Source of the DNA: Reticulitermes lucifugus
Lineage: Eukaryota > Arthropoda > Insecta > Blattodea > Rhinotermitidae
Assembly: GCA_026260175.1 (NCBI GenBank)
Contig: JAKCWW010000501.1
Span: 35,818 to 99,817, forward strand
DNA: 64,000 nt
Direction of reading: 5' to 3'
The translations under genes were made by a program, and so were the position numbers. Positions 22,961-37,079 of the stretch are shown in pieces. The notes below the pieces were generated by a model, which did not search any database, was not told the DNA's origin, and saw only the letters and a program-made list of their open reading frames with translations. The first letter of the stretch is position 1, and each line of letters opens with the position of its first letter.

Positions 22961-24107
22961 AGATATTAATTTTCACAGATTCAGTCTCAGTACTGTTTGA
23001 TAAGGCCTTGTACAGTTACTTATTCTCCTTTCCACTTTTCACCATATTTAGAGCTTGTGATAAACTTCCTAGTATACAGACTTTGCTGGTATAGTATGTG
23101 AATGACGTGAACAGCATTTTGGTAGCACTGCTGGAGTGGTAGATAAAAGAGATCGCTTCTGCAAAAATGTTTTTACACTGTATAACCTATTGTTGCTAAG
23201 GTTCTTTTTTGCAATGTTATGAGTAAAAATTATTAGTTATTTTCATTATGAATAGTTTACAAGTTTTGTGTTAATCATCCAATTGCAAGGCAAGAGAAAA
23301 GTGTCAGTTCATATGTGCCAGCATGGCACAAAAACTTGCTGATTATTAAGGAGGGTTTTGGCTTAAGCTGTCATTCCCATTGACATTGATGTGTGACACA
23401 CTAATTTGTATCGAGCAGAAATATGATCTGATCGTAAATGAATAGTGAATAAGAATTCTCATCAGTGCATGACTGCAGTACCTTTAAACCTTACAGCATT
23501 TGTCAATATTTTTATCAGCATTTCTAGTTAACATAATGCCTACTTCTAAGAGGGCAAAATAGATGATTTTTAAACTCATACAAGATGTGCTACAATTGAT
23601 CTAAATTTAATTATAATTGCATAGTTTTTATACATCCTTATTTCAGAACCTTCTCTATCAGTTTTGTATTGCTGTTCAATTTACACAATTCAGTTTTCAT
23701 AATGAAGAAGAGGAAACTATTTTAATCTAATCAAGTAGCACCACCCTTCTGTTGTGAAATTAACCTTTACTGGCCGTGTACTGCAACATTGCTATGGACC
23801 ATGCCTGTAGTCGAGCTGAGGAAGCTACATTTTTGATATACAGGTAATACTGTTACCTCCAAGCTAAAATATGGCCATCATCCCCGTATGACAAGAAGAT
23901 TTAAAATCCTCCCTGAACAGTAAAAGTAAATACTGTATATAATACGTAACACAATTAGCCTGTAATAATCTAAAACCAAATACTATATTATATTGCTTTC
24001 TGTTTTGAGCCCAGCAGTTTAAAAGTAACGGGTGCTTATGCAATTTGCACAGAAGATAATCTTTACCTGTAGAAGAGAATTTGAAGTGAAGCTGGAATAG
24101 ATCAGGC
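22961..24107. other. intergenic DNA without recognised features
   Basis: AT-rich; no open frame or repeat boundary I can support. Confidence 0.3.
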
Positions 24108-24358
24108 TTTAGCGAGTATGATATGGGCTGGATGACCAGAGATGTGTGATTTGATTCTAGGCATGACGGGGAGTTTTCTTTGCCACCACATTTCGGCCAC
24201 TTCCGGGGCCCATCCAGCTGCTTATCCAATGGGTATTGGGGGCTCGTGATGCCAGCCACCGACCTTTATCTAGCGACAAGTTTAGGAATGTGAGGAACTG
24301 TACCTCCACACCCCCATACTTCATGGTGTGGTGCCTTATTGAGCACAGGGGCAACGTT
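24108..24358 (+). repeat. SINE family A copy
   Basis: Head with TGTGTGATTTGATTCTAGGC, followed by CCAATGGGTATTGGGGGCT, GACCTTTATCTAGC and TACTTCATGGTGTGGTGCC blocks in the same order as the 24411 copy. Confidence 0.65.
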
Positions 24359-24410
24359 TAATTATGCTGTAGGAAATTATACCACACTCACCTGAATATA
24401 AGGGTGGCCA

Positions 24411-24681
24411 GGATAGTATATTTGGTATAGTGACTCGCTATGGGGTGCGTGGTTCATGGTTTGAACCCTGGTGGGGATGAGACTTTCTGGACCCATCCAA
24501 ACTGCCCCTGAGGCTCAGACAGCCACTGCTACAATGGGTACTGGGGCTCTTTCCCGCGGGTAAAGCGGCTGGGGCGTGGCATTGACCACTTGCCCCCTTC
24601 TAGCACAGACGTTAGCAATGAGTAAAGCTATACCTCCCCCTTTCTGCCTACATGGCATGCTATGGGGACACCTTTACCTTA
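24411..24681 (+). repeat. SINE family A copy, well preserved
   Basis: GGTATAGTGACTCGCTATGG head, B-box-like GGTTTGAACCC, TACAATGGGTACTGGGGCTC, GGGTAAAGCGGCTGGGGCGT, and a CATGGCATGCTATGGGGACA tail ending in TTTACCTTAC. Near identical in plan to 6937-7195. Confidence 0.75.
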
Positions 24682-25070
24682 CATGAATATATGACCCCCT
24701 TCATAGTCTTCAGCTTTCAGGAAAATGCCTCTACAGAACATTTTTAACTTTGCATGTGTTTATAGGGCAACCCCTTATTCTTCAGATCAAATTAGGAAAA
24801 ATTATAGCCTTTTGGGTAAATATGGTTAGTACATTCTTTCTGTTGGTAACTACTGCATGTACAATGCTCTGTTTTCCACTGACAAAGTAACATTCAACAT
24901 ATATTTACATTTTCTCTCAAATAATTTACTTTGCTTGTTTTCTGACATATTGCTTAGTTCTGCAGTTACTGGACATCAGTCATATTTTAATTATACTTTT
25001 ATGTAACAGTATGTGATCAATCTGATATTGTGACTGCTTGCATATGGAAATGTCATGCTTTGGAGAAGAG

Positions 25071-25373
25071 TCTGGGAGCTGGGATGGTGTAATGTGTAAT
25101 ATTGATTAGACCCTGGACTGAATGACTGAGGAATTGTGGTTTGATTCCTGACAGGGGCAAGAGATTTTTCTGTATCCTGTAGCATCAAGACTGGCTGTTG
25201 GGTTCATCCAGCCTCCTATTCAGTGGTAATGGAGGCTCTTCAACAGGAGGTAAGGCAGCCAGAACATAAGGCAGGCCATTCATTTCCCTCTAGTACTGAG
25301 GTTAGAGTGGAGCTATACTCATACATTTCCTTCGTGTCCATAACATGCACAAGGATAACTTTACCTTTACTTT
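25071..25373 (+). repeat. SINE family A copy, diverged
   Basis: TTGTGGTTTGATTCCTGACAGG head, CATCCAGCCTCCTATTCAGT, GGAGGTAAGGCAGCC, and an AACTTTACCTTTACTTTTAC tail. Same orientation as the two copies just upstream. Confidence 0.65.
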
Positions 25374-26454
25374 TACACTTGAGTAGGCTTTTCAATGTGC
25401 CAAAATGTATTAATACCTATGAAAGTGATTCAGTATGTATTCTGATTCATTGCACAAGCTATCTTACATCATCTTTATTTTATGTTGGGTAATGCATATT
25501 TGCAACAATTGTATCAGTGAAACTGATATGTTCTCATACCACAGTCTTTGTTGATTCGATGGTACCAATCTGAATGATGCAGGGTGTAATTTGAACGGTT
25601 GTATTCAATCCAAAATATTTTACTTTTGCACATTGTTGTGTTACAAAAAATAAGAGTAAAATATCAAAACTGAAACAGATTGTTCCTAACGAAACAAACA
25701 GAAACAAACATTAGGAACTTGTAAAATCAATAGTACCTCCTTTATGACTTGAAATATATGATTATTTTAATTTTCAAAAATATTGCACTGTAAATGAACT
25801 GTAAACTCAAATTGTGTTACTAGTCAAGAAAATTAAATTTTCAAGGACAGAAGATTAAAGTTTTCTGGACTTTTATGATGTGTCACTGGGCAAGTAATTT
25901 CTGACAGTTTGATGGATTGTGGTCCTGTCAAAAGTCAGGCATTACATACCCAATTACATTGCGTAACATTCCAGAAGACTAAAATCTTAACTAACACCAG
26001 TGTGACTACCTCAAATCTCGCATAACAGAGGACGGTCTTGCATGCTAATTGTCCGGAACATATGAACTTCCAAGTTACCCTGGGTAACATGAAAGATTTA
26101 TGAAAGTGGGTTGAACTGGATCAGTTTGGTCTTAAGAGATGGAGTTCACCAATACAATTTTCAAGTCTGTGCAATATAATATAATTGTCTGCAATGTTGT
26201 ATAATGTGCTGTACCACAGTATTTACGTAATTTGCGTGTCTAACCGGGAACGTTATCTTCGTAGTGCCGTATCAGCATGTTTATGAAAGCGCGGCGCGAC
26301 ACTTTACCCGTTAAAAGGACGTTATGCGGGACACAAAGAAAGCAACAAGCCTCTGATTTTCTCTGTCTTCGAGTGCAGTGTAATCTTTCGTCCACTAAAA
26401 AGCATACATCCACATATTTTTCTATGTAGTGAAATACCCACCAGCTCACCACAG
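25374..26454. other. intergenic DNA upstream of ArfGAP1
   Basis: AT-rich up to about 26220, then richer in CpG. A 70-codon open frame on the minus strand (26240-26452) has no recognised domain. Confidence 0.3.
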
Positions 26455-26716
26455 ATCATACACCATCCTGCCACTGAACAATGGACGGACAGTTGCGGTC
26501 TATTGTTTGTAGACGTTTCGCTTCCGCCGCAATAATCTTTGGCAATATGGGGCCGTACACGTCAGTGTGTAACGGAGAGCTTGTGCGGTTTTAATATGTG
26601 TGAAATTTTAGTATTAGTGGCTCATGTGTGATACCTAATGTAATGTAATACGGTTGCTGGTGCTTAATACATGGGGTTTCCGTAAGTTGGAAAATCATTT
26701 GGCAGTAGTAGGAACA
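26455..26716 (+). promoter_or_regulatory. ArfGAP1: probable ArfGAP1 promoter and 5' UTR
   Basis: CpG-containing stretch (ACGTTTCGCTTCCGCCGC, CCGTACACGTCAGTG) directly upstream of the ATG, against AT-rich surroundings. No TATA box is evident. The transcription start cannot be placed. Confidence 0.4.
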
Positions 26717-26776
26717 ATGGCTAGTCCGAGAACTCGCAGAGTACTTCAGGATTTAAAGCCAATCGACGATAATTCT
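26717..26776 (+). CDS. ArfGAP1: ArfGAP1 exon 1
   Basis: ATG in context ACAATGG. Codes for [20 protein letters not shown]. Donor GTAAGT at 26777, phase 0. Confidence 0.95.
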
Positions 26777-29700
26777 GTAAGTATGATTGCATGTAGTCTT
26801 AACAACATATAAACGAAAGTGAAAATGTTTAAGCATCTAGCATAATGGGACCTGATGTATCTTCATTCTTTTAATTGGAATGTGAGATGAAACATAAAGG
26901 CTGTAGTACTTGACATTTTTCGGTACGTGGCGGGTAATGAGATACCAAACGATATTTACATAACTGGTATTGAATGAAAAGAAGTTTGTTTGTTGTTTCC
27001 AAATAATTGCCTTAATTCCATGTATTGTGTATGTAGATGATGGAATTTAATTTTATGTTAGGGTATAAATGTGCAATGCTCTTCCAAGCCCTTCTGCATA
27101 TGCCCTGTTTGTTGCAACATATTTAAAACTGTCTTGAAACGAATTCTCAAAATATTGTTACCTCTTTGAAACCGGATTATTGCTAGCTTGATCATTACAA
27201 ATTATTAGTGATTACCATCTGTTATCTGACTTGCATTTATTATTTCCTGTCATTTAATATATTACATTTGTTGGGGTATTATTATTATTAATGCTGGGTT
27301 TAGTTCGCTTCAGGGACGAGATTTGTATCTTCAAAGTATCCAGGCCAGCTGTGGGGCCTACCCATCCTTCTGTCAACTGTGAGATTTTTCTGTGGGGTAA
27401 GGCAGTTATGGCATGAAGCTGACCATCTTTACCTGGTTCTGAGGTTGGGAGTACCTGGAGCTATATGCTTACTCCACCAAGTGCCTTAATGGTGTGGTGT
27501 TTAATTAAGCACATGGAAACTTCACCTGTTTGTACCAGTTGTGATCATCATCATCATCATTTTCTTCATCACCATGTCTCATATAAAATGACTGTGTCCC
27601 ATTCCTCTTATACCAGCACCTCTAAAACTGTAATTCCTTACAGAAAGCAGAGGTTGTGTTTTTCAGGTTTCATTTAATGACAGAGATTGAAGTCATGGTT
27701 TCCAACATTCATACAGATTCACAGGTTAGGGTCTCCATTTTCATTATAGTGAAAGACAGTGGGAACCATGGCTTCTCACTCTCCATGTCTATGTTGGCAA
27801 CCCACTTGTATTATGGTTTTCATTACAGTATACCTGAAAACAGCAGCATATAAATGGAAGGTATACATTACCATGATGTTGTGTTCACTCACACAGTGCT
27901 TCACTTGCATAAATAGCAGCATTTCAAAGTCTTGGTGTAGGAGGAATGGTAAACAGTTAAGTGATACAGGGTTTGTATTTTGTCTGAGAATTACTGTTTA
28001 TTGCTTCCTGCGGCTACTTCGTTTTGAATGTGGGTAGTGGGCTGAGTGGGCTTTGTTAATGTAATGAATGAACTGAAGTAGCAGCTGATAATTGTCAGTT
28101 AAAATAATAACCCTATATGTGTGAAATGATTCTGGCCCCAATTCTGTATTACTTCTGCTGCTGCTGCTGCTGTCGTCATTGTCGCTGCTGCCGTGATGAT
28201 GTTGATGATGTCACTGATATGCTGCTGCAGCAGTAGCAACAACAATGACAATGATGATGATAATAACAACAACAAGAACAATAATAATGACAACAAAAAC
28301 AGGAGCAGCAGCAGCAGCAGCAGCAGTAGCAGGAGCAACAGTAGCAACAGCAACATGTGAAAAACCAGGTTAGTGGGCAGATTTTAAATTTTGATTCCTT
28401 GGTTGGAAAATATCTAATAATATGAATGAACATTTTCATATGTAATTGATTATGTGGAATAATGTAAAGACATTTGAACACTGAAGAATCATGTTTTATT
28501 AACTTTTTAAAGACCTGCGTTTGCATATGTGACGTGTGGGAAAACACACCTAGAAATTCATTTTATTTATTTAGACAACAAGGAAATTTACTGCATTTTT
28601 AAAACACGCAGAATAATCTCTGTTTTGGTTTCCTCAAAATGTAATTTATTTCATAATTTTATCTTTTTCTGTTCAAATAATTAATTTTTCATAAACCATG
28701 TGCTAAAATTTAAATACCTACCCTGGCAGGATAAAGGTCAGAGCTGCACATATTAATGAAATTTAAATTCTGGAGATGAAACATTAACAGTTATAAAATA
28801 ATAATGGCAGCTACACACAGAAGTTTTCTTAGTTTGCTGTTGAATGTAACTGTATCTTATTGAAGTAGTAAGAGGCAGACTGTGAAATACTTGCATGACA
28901 GTATACAAGTTATTGACTGAAATTAGTTAAGGTTGAGGCAACATGGGGACAGAATGTAAAATACACAGGAAGACCTTCGGAGAAGAAGGAAAGACCAGTT
29001 GTTTTTCTGAGCCTCATAACTATTTTTGCAGACTTCACCCTTAGTATGGGTGCCACCAGGATTTTTTTTCCATGGCATTGGGGGTGGGGACAGCCAGAAA
29101 ATTTGCTTACAAACTTAACATTCAGGCTGTTTAAGAAAAGTATTAGCTTAGTTCTAGGGTTCTGGGTCTCTGTATTGAAACACAGATTTGGATTAGGTTT
29201 AATGGTATTAACATATGGTGTAGTCCTTTTTTAATTCTTTCAATGATATCCAGTTTGGATTTTTCCAAAAATCCAGGTGGGGGCAGGTGTCTGGTTTACT
29301 CTGTGTACCCATGCCCATGACCCTTACAGAGGCAGGCTGCTGCTGCTGTTGCTGCTGCTGCTATGACTACTACTACTACAAGTTTTAATTTTTGAGCACA
29401 GCACAGACCATTTACTTTTAGGTGTTTTTGCACAGCTTCTTTCCTCAGTAAAGTTATGACTCATATGCAGTAGTCCTTTATTTGAGCTGCAGTAATAAAA
29501 TGCACACTCTGATGCTTTACAGAAATGCTTTGAATGCAATGCCCACAATCCACAATGGGCTTCTGTCACCTATGGCATCTGGATTTGCCTGGAATGTTCT
29601 GGGAAGCATCGTGGTCTTGGTGTACACTTATCTTTTGTTCGATCCATTAGTATGGATAAGTGGAAGGATATTGAACTTGAAAAAATGAAGGTATTTGTTT

Positions 29701-32700
29701 TTAAATTACCACTTTTCGAAAGATTAATTAATTAATTGGTTATATCTGCAACAGCTTTTACCTCAATGTTTTTATTTATTCCCTTCTGTATTTATGTGTT
29801 TATTGATGCTGTCAGTAACTGGCATCAAATAATTGGATGATTATGAATCATTCATGGGAAAGGATGTTGAAGGAAGTGATTGTGGCCACCTTTTAAGGTG
29901 CTGTTCGGGCATTTACGTGGAATTATTGAAAACCTCATACAGGGTAGTTGGTGTCCTGGCCAACAAGGTTCAAACTGAACACCACAGAATACAAAAGAAA
30001 AATGTTACTGCATGAGGCAGTTTTCTTGGTACCTTGATGCTCATGGAGACATATTTGATGATAAAATTTAGGTAGAATATTTAAACCATATTGAGCTTAT
30101 TATAATAATTAGAAAATCCTGTATGTGATACATATCTCCTCCCTGTTGGTGGTGTGCAAGATTATCTCTGATTTGCTATGTCTTCTTTGCCCATTGGCTG
30201 ATGTGCACACATTTCCCATTCTCATAGTTTTGGTAATTGAGAGAAAAATAACCAGTGATAACAATTGTTGTTGAGTTGTTGTATAATAGGGAGAGAGTTA
30301 TTATTTTTCTTCATGATATAGATGTACGTGATAAACGGTGTTTATGCCTGGATTTTATCTGAGTGTTTTTAGTCATAAGTGAAGTGGACCAGAAGGTTAT
30401 TGACATACATATGATTGACATTCACATAACATATCATTACTACAGAATACAAGTATTTCTCTTGGGGTAGTGACATAAAAAGAAGATGGTGTGTGTGTGT
30501 GTATTTAACTACGTGGAGCAGCGTGCTTCTTGAGAATCTGCTCAAGAAACTTCTTGGCCTTTTATGGTACCCAAAGGTTCATTACTGTCTTCACAAGAAC
30601 TCTGCACCAGTTCATGTCCTGAGGCAAATGAACCCATTTCACACTCTCTCACCCTGTTTCTTTAATCTTTTAAAACCCAGTGGTTACTAAAAATACCACT
30701 TGCCGTAACGTAAGAGAGTCCGTACTTTGCCCACACAGTTACTTCTGTGTAGCATATGATTCTTACAACAAAATGTGATTTTCCCATATACAACATTAAC
30801 CCTTTGGAGCCAGAATGAAGTGTACAGTGTAAAAGACATGGGGTTTAAATGGACACTCATTACTTTGCATGTTCTTGGCCAGTGACTTTAGTGGACATTG
30901 TGTTTTCTCGGCATCACACTGCGTGTTGACTGTAATGGGTTTTCAGTGCCAAAGGGTTGACTAATTGGTTTGTATAATGGAAGCCTACTGTGGTCTCTTT
31001 GAGGTGTGAACTGAATCATTATGTGTCATGTAGATTAAGTGTAATGTTTAAAGGCTCCGCTCAGGTGCTTAATTACTGGCCTATTATTGTAGTAGTCCAG
31101 GTTCGATCTTGGGCCTGTCTGTATGAGATTTATGGTGGATAAAGTGACACTGGGACAGGTTTGTCTCAGAGTACTTTGGTTTTTCCCTGTTATTATTGTT
31201 CCACCAAAGTCCATGCTCATCCTGTCCAGGCCTGTAATGGGATAGCTTTACTTGGTCAAGTAATGATACTGGATTATGGGACATGCCACAGCTTAGGCAG
31301 GTATTCAGTGGCCTGTTCGTGCAGAGGCCCAGGATTGATCATAGGCCAGACTGTGTGGGGTTTCTGGTGGACAGAGTGGCACTGGGACGGGTTATTCACC
31401 AAGTTCTTAGGGTTTCCTCTGTCATTATTTCACCACTGATCTGTTCTCATATTTTGTTGATCTACCACTGACACTATAATAAACTGTATAAACTTAGCAA
31501 CTGACAGTTTGTTATATAAAACACATCATGTCACATTGATAGTGGATTATGAATTATATAAATTAATGCTAACCAAACATAGTGAACAACTGTATTCCTT
31601 TGTTTCTAGGTTGGGGGAAATCGAAAAGCTAGAGAATTCTTTGAGTCCCAACCAGATTGGGATGATAGTATGACCTTACAACAGCGCTACAACACAAAAG
31701 CAGCTGCATTATATCGTGATAAGGTGAGACTAGAACTGGTGATGTTTGTTGTGTTTTTAGTTATTTTGTTAATTGATTTGAAGATGTCTGTGCCCCCCNA
31801 AAAAAAAAGACATAACAGATCAGGTATTGGGTAATGTAGCAGTATCTTCTTGTTGTCTTGTTGGTCATTACATGTTAGCTTGACATGCCAAATTAATTTA
31901 ACTGAAAAGACTTTTGGATGTGCATTGTGACAGATAGGATATTTTACTTTTCTCTGTGAATTAAAGGGGTGCACAGTATTAACTCTTTAAATTGTCACTA
32001 ACTTTGAATCACCAGAATGTTTATAACTCTAGCGTTAAAGAAGTTGGAAATCCCATTTTTATAGAAAGCTGAGATCTCTTGAAACTCGTCTTGATTAAAG
32101 CTAATTTTTTATTTAATGCATTGTCTTCAGATTGCAACTCTTGCTCAAGGACGTGAATGGAATGAGGCAACTTCGTCAGCACATAATTATGTCAGCAGTT
32201 CATTGAATCGGTATAGCAGTAGTTCGGGCATGGGAGGTGTTGGCTATGGTAATAGTGATCAGCTGTATAATTGCAATTCTGATTCTGGTAGCTACCAGTC
32301 AGGTGGGGGATATCAGAGTCTGGATGCACAACAGAACCTCCGAGACCAAAAAGAAGCTTTCTTCACACGCAGGCAGAATGAGAATGCATTGAAACCTGAG
32401 TAAGTCTTTGTCTGCAGTTAGTTTCAGTAATGGTTGGCTGTGCTTATTGCTAGTACACTATGTCTTCTGCTGAAATCCCCCAGGACTGTGGCCTTCTGGC
32501 ATGTGAAACCATGTAGTTTGATAGATAAGTACAACATTTAGGAGAAACTGTGGTCATTATCTTCAGGGTAGACTCCTCTTCTATGATAACCATTCCTCCA
32601 AAATTGTTGGTACAGTAGGCCCCCGATTTAACAGACTTCGGATGTAACGGACAAAAAATTTCTGTCCTAAAGGAAAAATTTAGAACCTGTTTTTTTATTC

Positions 32701-35700
32701 ACGAATAGAAAAAAAAGTGGTGGAAACACTCCATTAGTTACAGTGTATAGTTTTTTATGTGTTTAATTAAAATAAATTTTGGTTCCTGTCATAAATTTAT
32801 TTTTATATTTTTAACAGATGTTTTAGTGGCATGTATAAATTATAATAATATTTTATTCATACTTATACATTATAATATCTGCCTCGGTGGACTAGTGGTT
32901 AGCGTGCTCGCCACTGGACCCAAGGTTGCTGGTTCAATCCCGGCCAAGGTAGATGGATCTTTAAGGGTGATAAAAATCTGTAGCACCACTTCCTTCGGAG
33001 GGGAAGTAAAGCCGTCTGTCCAATGTCGTAGATTTATGGCATGTAAAAGAACCTTACGAGCATAGAGATATTTCGTAAGCAAAATTTAGCGGCCATTTCT
33101 CACCCAAGTCTCCTGATCGGCTGCTAGAGGGCTCTAGCGGTCCTATCAGGATGAATAGAATCGTACACGGCAGAAGGCAACAGGAAACCACCGCTGGTAA
33201 ATTCTCCCATGACAACCTATGGCTTCGTGCCAGTAGGGTCACGACACTCAGAAATGAGTATAAACGACTTGGTATATATATACATTATAATAACATTTTA
33301 ATACATCCTGTACATTGTAAGTTTGTTATTAATATATGTTTTTAAAATACATTCAATTTAACGAACTTTCGGCAATAGTGGACACCCCTTCCCCCCAGTT
33401 AGTCCGTTAAATCGAGGGCCTACTGTATTGATGTACCACACTACACAGTATTACCTCCCAGATGACCGTATTGTGACTGCTCACTGTCATGAAAACTTCA
33501 GATTTCACGACATCTTTGGGGTATCGCTGTCTTACTTATCTAGCCTATTATCTGAAATGTATCATATTTCCATGTACAGTGTAATACATGTTAAAATTAT
33601 TGCAGTGTATTTTTGTACTAGAATTATCTAGCGTTACTAAAGTACCACACTGTAATGCTGCATAAAGAAAATTCTATCACCATTACCACAACTTTGTTAC
33701 TGTATATACTACATAGTTTATGGCAACATGTTTTGGCCTTCAGTGTTGGCCATATTCAAGTCAATGACATGCAAGAAATATGTAGAGGAATTAAAATTTA
33801 AAATATAATAATATATATTTACACTGCCATGTGTAATCTAAGGAACTGAGATCTGATTACCTTTTACACCATATATTTTACACAGTCCAAATCCAGTCAT
33901 GAGAGCAAGCACACATACATGAGCAACCTCACAACAAATCCACAATGTAATTGGATGGTTATGAGTCATTTGACTAACACGCCTAGACACACTATCTGAA
34001 CACAAGATTTCATATTAACCTTTAAAGTACGGGAGATTTAAATCCCAAATTAGCCGCTGATGGCCGGGGTTCTTTTCGCTTTAAATGCCCATTTTCACAC
34101 CAGCCGATATTATGTGTAATATTTCATACATTTTTAAAGATAAAAACTTCAAATGAAAAGTACACGCTTAAGAATGAATCCGTCTACCTGTTACGCAAGT
34201 TTCAAGAAAACCCACTTATTTTTACACAGCTTAGTTCAAGGTCATTTTTATTTTGTTTATTTTTCACTTTACCCATTACTTTCTAGATTTATTCTCTTCA
34301 AATAGCTCCTGCTGTAAGTCGAGATCCTGTGCTATAAAATTTGGAGCTGACTGTACATGTCATCGTATTTCAGTCTTATAGGGATGTTTAGGTTTCGTGG
34401 TAGTGCTGGCTTATCTGGGTGCTGAGGCCAAATGATTTCATGTGCAGTCAGTGGGAGAGGTAAGGAATGCATACAGATGTTCATTGCTCTAATTAGTGCA
34501 ATATGGGACCAGAGGAAAATGTCCTTCATTCTGCTCAAAGGATTTCTTCATGACTTTTTTGAATTTTAGGTTTGTGCTTGTGTCTGTCTTCAACTCAACA
34601 GTTCGGTCCTTTCACTATCACAGCAATAACATGCGACAGGCCAGGCAGGGCAGACACTTGAGTCACGATCAGGGAGTCAGACACTGATTATGCAGTGTAA
34701 AAGAATTCACTGCCATGTGTGTTCTGCCAAAAACAAAGAAACAAGAATGAAATTCAAGTGTCGAGAATGCAACATAGGGTTGTGCTGTACCCCATGTTTC
34801 GAGGTATATCACACCAAAGTGCATTTCTGAGGACCAACTGACACTAAAGTGGAAAGGCAGAACACACAAACGTACGTGAATATTACCATTGTAATTACTG
34901 AACTGATATTTTTCAGTAGCGTTTTCTTGATGAAATAATGGGGGTGAAGTGGGTTTGGATTTTACAGGAAGGGCTTTATGAAGTAACAGAGACTTGTCGG
35001 AAGGTCCTTTAAGTGTGTGTATTTGCTTTACTTCGCCAGTATGAGGAAAAAAGAAGAACTACTGCCTGGAGACGTCTGTAAATAATTTGTTACTGCTGGA
35101 AAAATCGTAAGGCTGTTAGTAAGAAAAATTAAACGTAATTAGTGATAATTTTAACTAGAATTAAATTTCACGCAATCTTTTATGCCTGTACAAGCCTTTT
35201 TGACAAGTACTGTGAAAAAGAGTCATGTAATTACAGAAGCAGAGAATTTTAAGGACGACGTGGCGTTGCAGGACAATGTTTTCCCTTTTGGCTGCTGAGG
35301 CTATTTAAATTCCTGGGACAGTGTTTTCCTGTACGGTCATATAGGGTTAATATAAATGCCCACATTTTCATTCAAAGTTGAGACTGAAGAGATAAAAAGA
35401 GTCATGTATAGGATTTGCTCATTAACAACACACGCTTGCAGTCGACAGCCCTGCATTAGCAGGATTCAATTGTAGAAAAAGTTATTTAAAAAAAACATTT
35501 AGTTTTAATTCTACAAATTTGGCACTTAATAGTATGCATTACAATAACAATTCCTCCCAGTAAATGATGGAACAAATAACTTTAATCTGAAAAGCAGTCA
35601 TGAATAAAGTACTGTGGTAGAAATGTGAATGAAATCTCAGTTCTGTAGAGGGAACATGGCAGTGTAAATGTGTGTATTTTATATTTTAAACTTTAATTCC

Positions 35701-37047
35701 TCTGCATGTTTCTTCTGTGTCATTGACCTGTCAATGGCCAGCATTGAGGGCTGAAACTTGTCGTCATAAACAGTGTAGTATGTACAGTAATAAGATGGTG
35801 TTCATGGGGATTGAATTTTATTTCTGTAGCATTATAGTGATGTACCGAATGAAACAGGATGTTATACTCAAAAATTAAATACTATATGTGGTGTCTGATG
35901 TAATATTCAATTTTCAGTGATGTTCCCCCAAACCAAGGTGGACGTTATTCTGGGTTTGGCTACTCAATGGATCCACCACCTCGTAGCACCTCCCAAGAGT
36001 TCTTTGATAGTGCAGTTTCTTCTTTAGCAAGTGTGAGTCTGTGTGTATTAAGTATACAATGCTGTACTTTATATGCTTAATGAAAATGCTCTTGACAGCG
36101 GAAATTAAGTGACTGTGGCCTGCAGTCATAGTGTCACAGTGCAGAATGATTTAGAAATCAGTACCATTCTGACTGATACCTACCATGAAGTCTGCAGACT
36201 TACATGCTCTCCATGTGCAGAAGATAACCAGCAGTACTTTTGAGGGAAATTCTTCTAGTGTGATACTTTGCTTTTTACTGATTTATGCAAATATTCAGTG
36301 CATTTCTTTTATTGTTGTCCTGAGCACCACATGTATCATGACACATACTGGCAGATGTGGGCATTTTACGTGATAGAGTTGCTGTGCTCAGTGTGGTGAT
36401 GTAAGAAAGACCCTCTGTATTGATTATTTGAATTAAAAAGAAAATAACTTACATTATGAATATATATCACTTCAGACCAGATAACCAAACTCAGAGGAAT
36501 AAGAGCCACTGAGGGCCACATACTTCCCCACTGAAGTAACATACCAGACATTTCTGTCAGGTGGCTATTCTGAGGGAATATTATTTTTCCTTCCCCTCAG
36601 AAACATACCATCATCAACAAACTAGCTTCAGGTCCTTTCCATATCCCTCCCATTTGAGTTATTTATAATGATCATGTCTTGTGTCGTGTTCCATAATCTG
36701 TGCTGTCGAAACACTGCCATTAAATATGTCACAAAAGTCAATTATTGGCCATTTTAAGTAAGGAACAATGAAGTGAATTGTCTGAATTATATATATGTGT
36801 GTGTGTGTGTGTGTGGGTACAAACATACACACACAGAGACACACTTTTACATGTTTGTGGGGACCACCTAAAATGGCTTAAAGCTCGGGAAAGTGTAAAA
36901 TCCAGGAAGCATTTTTTGCACGGGCATTTGGCTGGGACCAAACAAAAAGTGGATAAACTTGTGGAAAACGCAGAATGCTGGAATTGAAAATAGGGGTTTT
37001 ACTGTAATGTTTATATATATAGTTGTGCTAAATTTGTTAATAATATA

Positions 37048-37079
<32 letters not shown>

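Noticed and set aside
26240-26452. 70-codon minus-strand frame as a divergent neighbour of ArfGAP1
   Set aside because: Composition is plausible but there is no recognised domain and no splice continuation; left as unassigned.
28099-28547. Leu-rich and Cys-rich minus-strand frames
   Set aside because: Direct translation of the CAG/CAA/GAT triplet tract in two frames, not a protein gene.
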